Shown: in pieces, positions 1 to 7,371 of the stretch
Position numbering within the stretch: position 1 is the stretch's first letter
Layout of the letters: each line of letters starts with the position of its first letter
Assembly (NCBI GenBank): GCA_045617525.1
Contig: JAZLIT010000177.1
Span: 1 to 14,283 of the forward strand
DNA from: JAZLIT01 sp045617525
GTDB taxonomy: Bacteria; Bacillota; Bacilli; Bacillales_A; Planococcaceae
Direction of reading: 5' to 3'
Length of the DNA: 14,283 nucleotides
Translations under genes and position numbers: made by a program
Notes under the pieces: model-generated
What the model was told of the DNA's origin: nothing
Seen by the model: only the letters and a program-made list of their open reading frames with translations
Databases searched by the model: none

Positions 1-16
1 GTTACGCTCAAAAAGA

Positions 17-619
17 TTAACGAGAATAGAATTCTACGATTAATTGCTCGTTGATTTCAGCTGAAAGTTCAGAACGCTCAGGTAGACGTACGAATGTACC
101 TACTTTAGTGTCTGCATCAAATGAAACGTATTCTGGTACGAAGTTGTTTACTTCGATTGATTCTTCAACAGCAGAAAGCTTGAATGATTTTTCACGTAGA
201 GAAATCGTTTGACCAGGCTTAACTGAGAATGAAGGGATATCAACGCGCTTACCATCAACCATAACGTGGCCGTGGTTTACTAATTGACGAGCTGCACGAC
301 GTGTGCGAGCTAAACCTAAACGGTAAACTAGGTTGTCAAGGCGAGTTTCAAGCATAATCATGAAGTTTTCACCTTGTAGACCTTTTAATTTACCAGCTTT
401 AAGGTAAGTGTTTTTGAATTGACGCTCAGTCATACCATACATGTGGCGTAACTTTTGCTTTTCAGTTAACTGTTGACCGTACTCTGATTTTTTACCGCGA
501 GCATTTGGGCCGTGTTGACCTGGAGCGTATGGGCGTTTTTCGATTTCTTTACCTGTGCCGCTTAGTGAAATACCAAGGCGACGAGAGATTTTCCAAGATG
601 GACCTGTATAACGAGACAT
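17..619 (-). CDS. rpsD: 30S ribosomal protein S4
   Basis: Primary 16S rRNA-binding protein that nucleates assembly of the 30S body; in Bacillus it also represses its own synthesis. The 200-residue product starts MSRYTGPSWKISRRLG and contains the KRPYAPGQHGP block (residues 28-38). The S4 RNA-binding domain follows at about 91-152, with ETRLDNLVYRLGLARTRRAARQ near its start. There are no N-terminal zinc-ligand cysteines, so it is the zinc-free (C-minus) form usual in Bacillus. The reading frame stays open 20 codons upstream, but the start at 619 is chosen because AAAGGAGGAG lies just before it and the family begins at this methionine. It has its own promoter and long leader, and is monocistronic as far as can be seen. 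Only 16 nt lie beyond the stop, so its terminator is out of view. Confidence 0.98.
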   Translation of the reverse strand: MSRYTGPSWKISRRLGISLSGTGKEIEKRPYAPGQHGPNARGKKSEYGQQLTEKQKLRHMYGMTERQFKNTYLKAGKLKGLQGENFMIMLETRLDNLVYRLGLARTRRAARQLVNHGHVMVDGKRVDIPSFSVKPGQTISLREKSFKLSAVEESIEVNNFVPEYVSFDADTKVGTFVRLPERSELSAEINEQLIVEFYSR

Positions 620-811
620 AATTTGTCTCCTCCTTTGAGTTTGGTTTTTGTTGTAAAAGAAAAAACCAGTTGTATCCAAATCATTCGCGCATTTTATTTG
701 AAAGTCCTTTCGCCCATGCAGCCTCAGGGTTACTTAGTACACCATTCTATAAACTATAAAAGGAATAAAATACGTCGAATGCTCATACAACTACTGCATT
801 CATTTTACACA
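620..811 (-). promoter_or_regulatory. rpsD 5' leader, probable S4 autoregulatory region
   Basis: About 190 nt separate the predicted transcription start (near 811) from the rpsD start codon, far more than a ribosome binding site needs. Read on the minus strand, the leader holds GGGCGAAAGGACTTTC (plus positions 700-715). Just before the Shine-Dalgarno there is an 8-bp hairpin, TGGTTTTT/AAAAACCA (plus arms 642-649 and 661-668). B. subtilis rpsD is known to be repressed by S4 binding to its leader. That this leader does the same is inferred from position and length; I did not derive the conserved fold. Confidence 0.5.
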
Positions 812-817
812 AAGACC

Positions 818-846
818 ATTGTATCGTTTTTAAAGTTTCACGTCAA
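818..846 (-). promoter_or_regulatory. rpsD sigma-A promoter
   Basis: Minus-strand -35 TTGACG (plus 841-846) and -10 TACAAT (plus 818-823) are separated by exactly 17 nt. One mismatch per hexamer and ideal spacing fit a strong ribosomal-protein promoter. The start of transcription is expected near 811. Confidence 0.8.
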
Positions 847-935
847 TGATTAAGTCATTCAATGGATATTAATCCGTAAGAGTATTAAATGTATGGCTAT
901 TGAATCTAGAAATGGATATAAAAACCATTTTTACG

Positions 936-964
936 TAGTCATATAGACTTAAGGAGTGTATACT
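936..964 (+). promoter_or_regulatory. candidate dgcP promoter
   Basis: TAGTCA (936-941) and TATACT (959-964) with a 17-nt spacer sit about 50 nt upstream of the dgcP start codon. The -10 is good and the -35 matches 4 of 6. The 850-1016 interval is very AT-rich, so chance matches are likely. Confidence 0.35.
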
Positions 965-1016
965 TAGGGATAAGATAATAGTAATTGATTCTTTAAATTA
1001 AGGGTTAGGTGATTTA

Positions 1017-2900
1017 ATGAAAGAGTTTCAATCGATCATAACAAATATAAAAGCTGATTTACTTACGCTTTATATGAAAACGAATGGACAATATGTACCT
1101 ATTAATGAATATTTCAGCGTTTTTAAGCAAACTATTTTTACTTATTTCGATATTACGAACAGCAGCTTCTTCCAGATTAAAGATGAAATGTTAATACCAC
1201 TTGATCAAAATTTAGGAGTAAATCTTCTAGACGAGGGTATCCCATGGTCAATGATTGAAGAGAATTTACAATCTAAAAAGGTTGTAGATCTACCTTCTTT
1301 TTTTGGGGGGAAAGATGCAAATGCTAATTTCAATCAGTTATTTTTATTAAAAGCTGATGGGAGAGAGCCGCTTGGAGCTATTATATTTAGCGCAACACCA
1401 AAATGGTTGGAATTTTATAATTCAGAATATTTTGATGAATTATACGCGGTTATTGTACGCGTGTTTGAAGTCATTATAGATTCAGTTGAATTACGCAGAA
1501 ATGAAACCCAATATCGTAAGTTGTATAATATGACGGATCTGTTCCATTCAACAATGGATATTGATGTGATTTTAAAAAATGTTCTTATTACAATAAAAGA
1601 AAATTTCCCGGAATTTTCAGTAGAACTAATTTTATCTAATGATCAGGATCGTCAAACGAAGGTTCAAATCAAGCTATTTGATTACATTGCAGAACGTCAT
1701 TCTACGATTGAGGCATTCGTGTCAGGTGAAATTACAACAGAGCGGGCATCGGATTTGGAGTGTAAAATTTTAAATGCGCCAATTAAGGGGCGTCAGGCGA
1801 TATATGGCATATTACAAGTAACTGCACCGTTAAATTTTGTGTATACGGAAGCGCAAAAAAGTTTTATACGGATGTTAGCGCAAGCTTCAGGTAATGCATT
1901 AGAAAATGCCCAGCTTTACCACCAGTCACATCGTCTTATTACGGATTTACAATTAATAAACGAAACATCCCATCGATTAAATTCAAAGTTAAATATCAAT
2001 GAAATGCTAACCTATTTACAAAAACAACTTGATAAATCTTTCCAACCGATGGAGAGTTGTTTTGTATTTAAAAATCATAAATACGAATTGACGGAAGCTG
2101 TTACTGAGGTTTTCCTTAATGATGAAGGGGATATTTACTTACGTCATGTTGAAAAACATTTTGAACTGTCTCAGGATCCTTTGTTTATCGCTGATTTTAG
2201 TCGATTAATTGAAGAAGACGTAGCTTATAAGTCTTTAATGGCAATTCCTATGCTAGTCGAGGAGAAGATTATAGGTTATTGCTTAGTGCTTCATAAAGAT
2301 CCATATTTCTTCTCGTTTGATAGCTTTAAGTTAATGCAGTCATTAATCCATCACTCGTCACTTGCAATTTCGAATTCAGTTTTAAGAAGCAGGTTACAAG
2401 AAATGGTCGATCGTGATCATTTAACAAAACTTTATGCACGGAGTTTCTTGGACCGATATGTTGAAAATTCTTTAGAAGTAGATGATTCAGGTATGTTCCT
2501 GTTATTTGATATTGATAATTTTAAAAATGTGAATGACTCTTACGGACATAAAGTTGGTGATGAGGTACTGGTGCAAATTGCAACGCAGTTAAAAATGATG
2601 ATTGGTACAAGAGGGATTTGCGCGCGGTGGGGCGGTGAGGAATTGTCTGTTTATATTCCAAATTTATTGGAAGAAGAGGCAGTTAAAATTGTAAGTCAAA
2701 TCGTAGAGGTAATCCCAAAAATTACGAAGCCAAGTGTAACGATTTCAGCGGGTTTTGTACCTTGGAAGAAGGCCGATAGACCAGAATTTGAATCGGTGTT
2801 CTTACATGCAGATACAGCCCTTTATATGGCCAAGAATAATGGTAAAAACCAATACTGTATTTTCAATGAATCGATGCAGATAAAATCGCAGTTTACTTAG
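1017..2900 (+). CDS. dgcP: GAF-GGDEF diguanylate cyclase
   Basis: Predicted cytosolic enzyme joining two GTP into cyclic di-GMP. The 627 residues have no membrane segment. A divergent N-terminal sensor region spans about 1-150, followed by two GAF-like domains (about 165-300 and 315-455) and a C-terminal GGDEF domain (about 465-620). The GGDEF domain shows DHLTKLYAR (467-475), metal-binding FDIDNF (497-502), the active-site loop GGEEL (539-543) and a late ADTALYMAK block. The loop ends in Leu instead of the usual Phe. The RxxD product-inhibition site expected just upstream reads RGIC (532-535), so feedback inhibition may be missing. AGGTGAT shortly before the ATG pairs with the 16S tail. Position beside rpsD and msrC matches B. 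subtilis dgcP (ytrP); function is otherwise inferred from the domains. Confidence 0.88.
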   Translation: MKEFQSIITNIKADLLTLYMKTNGQYVPINEYFSVFKQTIFTYFDITNSSFFQIKDEMLIPLDQNLGVNLLDEGIPWSMIEENLQSKKVVDLPSFFGGKDANANFNQLFLLKADGREPLGAIIFSATPKWLEFYNSEYFDELYAVIVRVFEVIIDSVELRRNETQYRKLYNMTDLFHSTMDIDVILKNVLITIKENFPEFSVELILSNDQDRQTKVQIKLFDYIAERHSTIEAFVSGEITTERASDLECKILNAPIKGRQAIYGILQVTAPLNFVYTEAQKSFIRMLAQASGNALENAQLYHQSHRLITDLQLINETSHRLNSKLNINEMLTYLQKQLDKSFQPMESCFVFKNHKYELTEAVTEVFLNDEGDIYLRHVEKHFELSQDPLFIADFSRLIEEDVAYKSLMAIPMLVEEKIIGYCLVLHKDPYFFSFDSFKLMQSLIHHSSLAISNSVLRSRLQEMVDRDHLTKLYARSFLDRYVENSLEVDDSGMFLLFDIDNFKNVNDSYGHKVGDEVLVQIATQLKMMIGTRGICARWGGEELSVYIPNLLEEEAVKIVSQIVEVIPKITKPSVTISAGFVPWKKADRPEFESVFLHADTALYMAKNNGKNQYCIFNESMQIKSQFT

Positions 2901-2909
2901 TGAAGAAAA

Positions 2910-2952
2910 GGTGAGCAACCGTCAAAAAATGACAGCTTCTCACCCCTTTTTT
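2910..2952. terminator. bidirectional terminator between dgcP and msrC
   Basis: GGTGAG (2910-2915) pairs with CTCACC (2939-2944), with an inner GTCA/TGAC stem. A T-run follows on the plus strand, and TTTTCTTC follows on the minus strand. It lies ten bases past the dgcP stop and touches the msrC stop codon, so it serves both convergent genes. Confidence 0.75.
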
Positions 2953-3430
2953 AAATATGTTTTTCTAAAACGCGCACAAATAATGTTAAGCCGGCTTCGT
3001 CATCTTTTGAGAAGCGTCCTTTTAAGGGACTATCGATATCAAGAACACCGATTACTTCGTCGTTTTTCATAAGAGGGATAACGATTTCGCTATTTGATGC
3101 TGCATCACATGCAATATGACCAGGGAATGCGTGAACATCTTCCACTAAAATTGTTTCTTTTTGTGCGACAGCTGAACCACAAACACCACGTCCAACAGGA
3201 ATACGTACACATGCAGGTAAACCTTGGAATGGACCAAGAACAAGCTCGTTATCCTTCATTAAGTAAAAACCTACCCAATTGATATCCGTTAAAAATTGAT
3301 TCAGTAATGCAGAGGCATTAGAGAGGTTAGCGATTTGATCTGTTTCCCCGTCTAATAATGCATCGAGTTGCTTTGAAATCGTTTCGTATTGAGCTAATAA
3401 TGGACCATCATAATTTAATCTAGTGAACAT
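2951..3430 (-). CDS. msrC: free methionine-(R)-sulfoxide reductase (GAF domain)
   Basis: Reduces the R isomer of free methionine sulfoxide to methionine in the cytosol, recharged by thioredoxin-type donors. The 159-residue protein is a single GAF domain. It carries three cysteines, C74 (PACVRI), C84 (GVCGSA) and C108 (IACDAA). Their spacing of 10 and 24 residues equals that of the E. coli enzyme (C84, C94, C118), which is strong support for catalysis rather than simple ligand binding. The C-terminal part has the typical IPLMKNDEVIGVLDIDSP segment. GGAGG lies 6 nt before the ATG. It follows hisJ by 24 nt on the same strand, so the two are probably co-transcribed. The B. subtilis counterpart is ytsP. 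Confidence 0.92.
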   Translation of the reverse strand: MFTRLNYDGPLLAQYETISKQLDALLDGETDQIANLSNASALLNQFLTDINWVGFYLMKDNELVLGPFQGLPACVRIPVGRGVCGSAVAQKETILVEDVHAFPGHIACDAASNSEIVIPLMKNDEVIGVLDIDSPLKGRFSKDDEAGLTLFVRVLEKHI

Positions 3431-3454
3431 AATAAACCTCCGAATAGTATTTAA

Positions 3455-4249
3455 TTAGTCAGAAAAAAGCATGTTGTAATGCTGGTGTAAATCCTTTACA
3501 GTATGCGCGTCTGAGCCAAATGTAAAGGGAAGTTTAATTTCTTTTATAAAGGGAAGGAAATTGTGTGGTGGATAGCTTTCCTTGCAATACTCTTTACTTA
3601 ACCCTGCACTATTGAAATCTATGGTATAGCCTTGCTGTTGCATTAATTTTAACACTTTTTTGATTTGCTCAGTGTCGTTTATATTTTGCCCGTGTGCCAG
3701 TTGGAATTTATGTATTAATGTTGGGTGTCCGATACGCTTTGGCTTGTAAATACCTAAGTCACATAAAATTGATGCTTGAACTGTATCGTAATAAAGGTCG
3801 TACATCGCTTGTATAGAACCAATCTTTGATGCGAAATGTAAATAAACATCGCGAGAATAATCAATGCATGTATAAAATTCATCCAACTTTAAAAAATGAA
3901 CAGATAAAATACTATCATCTAAAAGTGGTCCTACCTTATTTAAAAAGGCTGTTGTTTGCGCCTCATAGCCGGCGATATAATCGATTTCTAAACCGATTTG
4001 TATATCGATCAATGGAGCATAATGGTCTTTTAACGCTTTTAGGTCTTCAAAATAAGCGGCTAAAAGTGATTCATCCATGCCGCTATCCTTGTCTGGAGTA
4101 GGGTCATTAAACCCTATAGGTAATGGTGCATGTTCTGTAAATGTAATTTGCGTAAAACGATGTGTAATCGCCTTTTCGATATACTCAACTAGCGAATCTT
4201 TGGAGCCGTGTGGGCAATAAGGGGTATGGATATGGCCATCTTTTTTCAA
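3455..4249 (-). CDS. hisJ: histidinol-phosphatase, PHP family
   Basis: Predicted to dephosphorylate histidinol phosphate, the penultimate step of histidine synthesis. The 264 residues form a PHP-type TIM barrel with the full metal-ligand set: HIH (6-8), H14, TEH (H40), GLEIDY (E88), SVHF (H118), IGHP (H175) and SDAH (D247, H249). The start is TTG at 4249. No ATG precedes the essential HxH motif in frame, and AGGAG lies nine bases upstream, so the TTG is well supported. No other his gene is in the window, as in B. subtilis, where this phosphatase gene lies away from the his operon. It leads a two-gene operon with msrC. I found no convincing promoter in the short gap to ezrA. Confidence 0.93.
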   Translation of the reverse strand: MKKDGHIHTPYCPHGSKDSLVEYIEKAITHRFTQITFTEHAPLPIGFNDPTPDKDSGMDESLLAAYFEDLKALKDHYAPLIDIQIGLEIDYIAGYEAQTTAFLNKVGPLLDDSILSVHFLKLDEFYTCIDYSRDVYLHFASKIGSIQAMYDLYYDTVQASILCDLGIYKPKRIGHPTLIHKFQLAHGQNINDTEQIKKVLKLMQQQGYTIDFNSAGLSKEYCKESYPPHNFLPFIKEIKLPFTFGSDAHTVKDLHQHYNMLFSD

Positions 4250-4303
4250 ATTTTCTCACTCCTAAAAGTTTCTAATAAAGAATGGAAATAAATTCTTTGC
4301 TTT

Positions 4304-4334
4304 TTGCAACAAATTGTTTAAAACATGTTATGAT
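4304..4334 (+). promoter_or_regulatory. ezrA promoter (extended -10)
   Basis: TGTTATGAT (-10 at 4329-4334 with an upstream TGn) lies 46 nt before the ezrA ATG. The nearest -35 is TTGCAA at 4304-4309, with a long 19-nt spacer. An extended -10 tolerates a poor -35. It sits in the divergent gap with hisJ. Confidence 0.5.
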
Positions 4335-4380
4335 AAATACAATTAGCCAATTCAGCGATCTTAGGGACAGGAGGCTTACA

Positions 4381-6084
4381 ATGATAAAGTATATCATCAT
4401 TGTCGTCGTCGTACTATTAGCGGCGCTTATTACGGGTTTAATTATGCGCCGTAAGCACCATTCTGAAATAGCACGATTAGAATCAGATAAATTACAAATT
4501 CAACATCATCCAATCTTCGAAGAGTTAACAAAATTAAAATCATTAAATATGAATGGTCAAACAGAAGAAATGTTTGAAAAATGGCGCAATGACTGGACCG
4601 AAGTTATCGACATTGATATTTTGAAAATCAATTCAATGCTATTTGATGCAGAGGATTATTTAGATCGCTTTAACTTTAAAAAGGCCTCTATTATTGAGAG
4701 GGAAGTAGAAGCGGGTCTAAAAAAATGCGAAGAAAAGCGTGTGAAAATTTTAAAAGAGCTTGAAGAATTAATCGGTAGCGAAGAAAAGAATCGCATCGAA
4801 ATGGAGCAGCTTAAAGACTATTATCGTTCTGCACGAAAAACAGTTCTAGCACACCAACATTCTTTCGGTCCAGCTTTAGAGAAGTTAGAGGAACGTTTAG
4901 CCAACTTCACACCTACATTTGCGCAATTTGATGAATTGACTGGGCATGGAAATTATTTAGAGGCGCGAGAAATTGTTCTGACTTTAAATGCAGAAGCTCA
5001 GGCGATATTCTTACTATTAAGTGAAATCCCAACATTATTAACAGAAATCCAAACAAAGATTCCAGGTGTAATTCATGATTTACGTAACGGTCAACGTGAG
5101 ATGGAGGAGCAATCTTATTATTTAGTTCACCTTGAAATGACCCAATATCTAGATAAAGTAGAAAATGAATTACTTGAATTAAAAGTACGGTTAGCGAATC
5201 TAGAAGTGGAGTATGTTACCGAACGTGTAAATGAACTAACGACTGAAATTGATAATTTCTATGATTTACTTGAGAAGGAAGTTATTGCGAAATCATTTGT
5301 TGATAAAAAAATAGGTAAAGCGCAACAGCAACTCGTAGAGGTATTAAGGTTAACTAGGGAAGTACATAATGAAGTTTCAAATGTTCAGCACAGCTACCAT
5401 ATTTCGGATATAGAGTCGGAAATTCCAAAGGCAGGTTTGAAACAGTTAGAAACGATTCAAAAACGTTATGAGCTATTGGCAACACGCGTTGGGGAAGAAA
5501 AGTCTGCTTATTCAAGTTTACAAGAAGAGTTAAAAGCCATCTCTGATGAAATTGAAAAAATCGAAGAGAAACAGGAGCAGTTCTCAAACACCCTGAAAAA
5601 TCTTCGAATCGATGAAAATAAGGCGCGCGCAGAGTTAGAAGGTATTAAAAAGCTTTTATTAAAAACGGACCGTCAATTAAGTAAAGCAAATATACCAGGT
5701 ATTCCAGATGAAATGGATGCACGTCTTGAAGAGGCTGAGGAGAAAATTTTTATTGTTGTCCAAAGCTTACAAGAGATTCCACTTAATATGGATACTGTAC
5801 ATATGAACATTTCAAATGCCCGTAAATGTGTAGAGGATGTTCACAAGCGGTCTGAAGAAATGATTATCAATGTGTTATTAATTGAGCGCTTAATTCAATT
5901 CGGAAATCGCTACCGTGCGACAAATCAAACTGTTGATAAAAAGCTGATAGAAGCTGAGGAATCATTCCATCAATTCCGCTACGTAAAAGCATTAGAGGAA
6001 GCAGCAAATGCTGTAGAATTCATTGATTCGAATGCGATTAAGCAAATTGAGGAATTAGTGCAAGCAGATCTTCTAGTAAAATGA
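4381..6084 (+). CDS. ezrA: septation ring formation regulator EzrA
   Basis: Membrane-anchored negative regulator of FtsZ ring assembly that also links division to cell-wall synthesis in Firmicutes. The 567-residue protein opens with one transmembrane helix (about residues 3-22, MIKYIIIVVVVLLAALITGL) followed by basic residues. The rest is long charged helical coiled coil, as expected for the spectrin-like repeats of the cytoplasmic domain. The conserved QNR patch is present as QFGNRYR (506-512), close to its position in B. subtilis EzrA. The frame remains open 33 codons upstream. The start at 4381 is chosen because AGGAGG precedes it by 6 nt, the helix must be N-terminal, and the length then matches the family (about 560). 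It has its own promoter and terminator, with no co-transcribed partner. Confidence 0.97.
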   Translation: MIKYIIIVVVVLLAALITGLIMRRKHHSEIARLESDKLQIQHHPIFEELTKLKSLNMNGQTEEMFEKWRNDWTEVIDIDILKINSMLFDAEDYLDRFNFKKASIIEREVEAGLKKCEEKRVKILKELEELIGSEEKNRIEMEQLKDYYRSARKTVLAHQHSFGPALEKLEERLANFTPTFAQFDELTGHGNYLEAREIVLTLNAEAQAIFLLLSEIPTLLTEIQTKIPGVIHDLRNGQREMEEQSYYLVHLEMTQYLDKVENELLELKVRLANLEVEYVTERVNELTTEIDNFYDLLEKEVIAKSFVDKKIGKAQQQLVEVLRLTREVHNEVSNVQHSYHISDIESEIPKAGLKQLETIQKRYELLATRVGEEKSAYSSLQEELKAISDEIEKIEEKQEQFSNTLKNLRIDENKARAELEGIKKLLLKTDRQLSKANIPGIPDEMDARLEEAEEKIFIVVQSLQEIPLNMDTVHMNISNARKCVEDVHKRSEEMIINVLLIERLIQFGNRYRATNQTVDKKLIEAEESFHQFRYVKALEEAANAVEFIDSNAIKQIEELVQADLLVK

Positions 6085-6120
6085 TGAGTAAAAACGATAC
6101 CATATCGTTGTAAATAGGTT

Positions 6121-6126
6121 TATAAT
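6121..6126 (+). promoter_or_regulatory. candidate -10 for nifZ-thiI
   Basis: A perfect TATAAT lies between the ezrA stop and the hairpin at 6143-6171. No good -35 sits at 16-18 nt; TTGTAA at 6108 is too close. If used, transcription would start near 6133 and the hairpin would lie in the nifZ leader. Chance occurrence in AT-rich DNA is possible. Confidence 0.35.
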
Positions 6127-6142
6127 GAAACAATAAAAGTTG

Positions 6143-6177
6143 ACCACCGCACATTTTTTTGTGAAGGTGGTTTTCTT
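6143..6177 (+). terminator. ezrA terminator
   Basis: ACCACC (6143-6148) pairs with GGTGGT (6166-6171), and an inner CACA/TGTG stem closes a short T loop. TTTTCTT follows. It lies about 60 nt after the ezrA stop and 46 nt before the nifZ start. Confidence 0.75.
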
Positions 6178-6222
6178 GTGAAGCCATGAAAATCAGATTT
6201 AATAAAAAGAAGGTAACAAGTA

Positions 6223-7371
6223 ATGATTTATTTAGATAATAGTGCAACGACAAAGCCACACGAGGCAGTTTTGCAAACATTTTTACAAGTCAATCAACAC
6301 TACTATGCCAATCCTGCATCAATCCACCAAGCTGGTGTAGAGGCAAATGACCTATTAATGCGTGCGCGTGAACAGGTAGCTGGCGTTTTGAAAACAGATG
6401 GCACAAACATTATTTTTACAGCGGGTGGAACGGAATCAAATAACTTTGCGTTATATGGTGTTGCACGCGCTAGCATGCATAAAGGTAAACATATAATTAT
6501 TAGTGAGATTGAGCATCCATCTGTGTTAGAAGTAGCAAAGAGTTTAGCTGAAGAAGGCTTTGAAGTCGACTATTTACGCGTGAATCAAAACGGTCTTATT
6601 TCATTAGATGAACTCACACGCATAATTCGTAAGGATACGATTTTAGTAAGTGTTATGCACATTAATAATGAAGTAGGTTCAATTCAGCCAATTGAAGAAA
6701 TTGCAAAAATTGTTCATGCGAATAGTCGTGCGATGTTCCATGTCGATGCAGTGCAAAGTTTCGGGAAAATTCAGGTGACATTTAATGGTGAAGATGGCCC
6801 GGATATTGTAACAGTATCGGGTCATAAAATACATGCGTTGAAGGGCTCGGGTATTATTGCCTTCCGCAAATACATTAAGGTAGCGCCACTTCTAGTTGGT
6901 GGTGGACAGGAATTTGGCCTTCGAAGTGGGACAGTTGCTGTTCCTCAAGCAGTAGCATTTGCGAAAGCAGCTCGTATAGCGGTGGAACATTTAGAAGAAT
7001 CGATGGAGCAATATAAAAATTGGAATTCAGGTATTCGCACATTTTTACAGCAATTTAATAATGAAGTATATGTGTTATCTCCAATAAATGGTGCAGGTCA
7101 TATTCTTTCGTTTAGCGTAAAGGGCTTAAAGGGTGAAATTTTAATCAATGCGCTTCAAAAGCAGGATGTTATTGTGTCCACATCAAGTGCATGTTCATCA
7201 AAGCAAACGAAAAATAGCCATGTTGTTGAAGCACTCGACGTGCCAGATGTGTTCAAAAAAGGTGTAATTCGCCTAAGTTTTGGTGCACATACTACAGACG
7301 CAGATATTGAAGGATTTAAAGCAGCATTTCTAAACGTAATGAATGAATTAAAAGGAGAACGACTATCATGA
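6223..7371 (+). CDS. nifZ: cysteine desulfurase, sulfur donor for ThiI
   Basis: PLP enzyme that takes sulfur from cysteine, forming alanine and an enzyme persulfide. In B. subtilis the orthologue NifZ feeds ThiI for tRNA 4-thiouridine. The 382 residues show MIYLDNSATTKP, GGTESNN (68-74), EIEHPS with cofactor-stacking H98, HVDAVQS (D174), SGHKIHALKG with Schiff-base K202, and the loop SSACSSKQ with catalytic C324. The AAGAAGG ribosome site is modest and lies about 9 nt upstream. The stop overlaps the thiI start (ATGA), so the two are translationally coupled. In B. subtilis I recall braB between ezrA and nifZ; it is absent here. General IscS/NifS annotation would also be acceptable, but the thiI partner favours the NifZ role. 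Confidence 0.93.
   Translation: MIYLDNSATTKPHEAVLQTFLQVNQHYYANPASIHQAGVEANDLLMRAREQVAGVLKTDGTNIIFTAGGTESNNFALYGVARASMHKGKHIIISEIEHPSVLEVAKSLAEEGFEVDYLRVNQNGLISLDELTRIIRKDTILVSVMHINNEVGSIQPIEEIAKIVHANSRAMFHVDAVQSFGKIQVTFNGEDGPDIVTVSGHKIHALKGSGIIAFRKYIKVAPLLVGGGQEFGLRSGTVAVPQAVAFAKAARIAVEHLEESMEQYKNWNSGIRTFLQQFNNEVYVLSPINGAGHILSFSVKGLKGEILINALQKQDVIVSTSSACSSKQTKNSHVVEALDVPDVFKKGVIRLSFGAHTTDADIEGFKAAFLNVMNELKGERLS

Noticed and set aside
620..679. Twenty-codon N-terminal extension of rpsD
   Set aside because: It lies in the leader hairpin and Shine-Dalgarno; the family begins at the methionine at 619 behind AAAGGAGGAG.
623..853. Rightward open frame of 76 codons over the rpsD leader
   Set aside because: No ribosome site and no recognisable protein; it is antisense to the rpsD leader and promoter.
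4282..4380. Thirty-three-codon N-terminal extension of ezrA
   Set aside because: It covers the promoter and ribosome site and would put polar sequence ahead of the membrane anchor.
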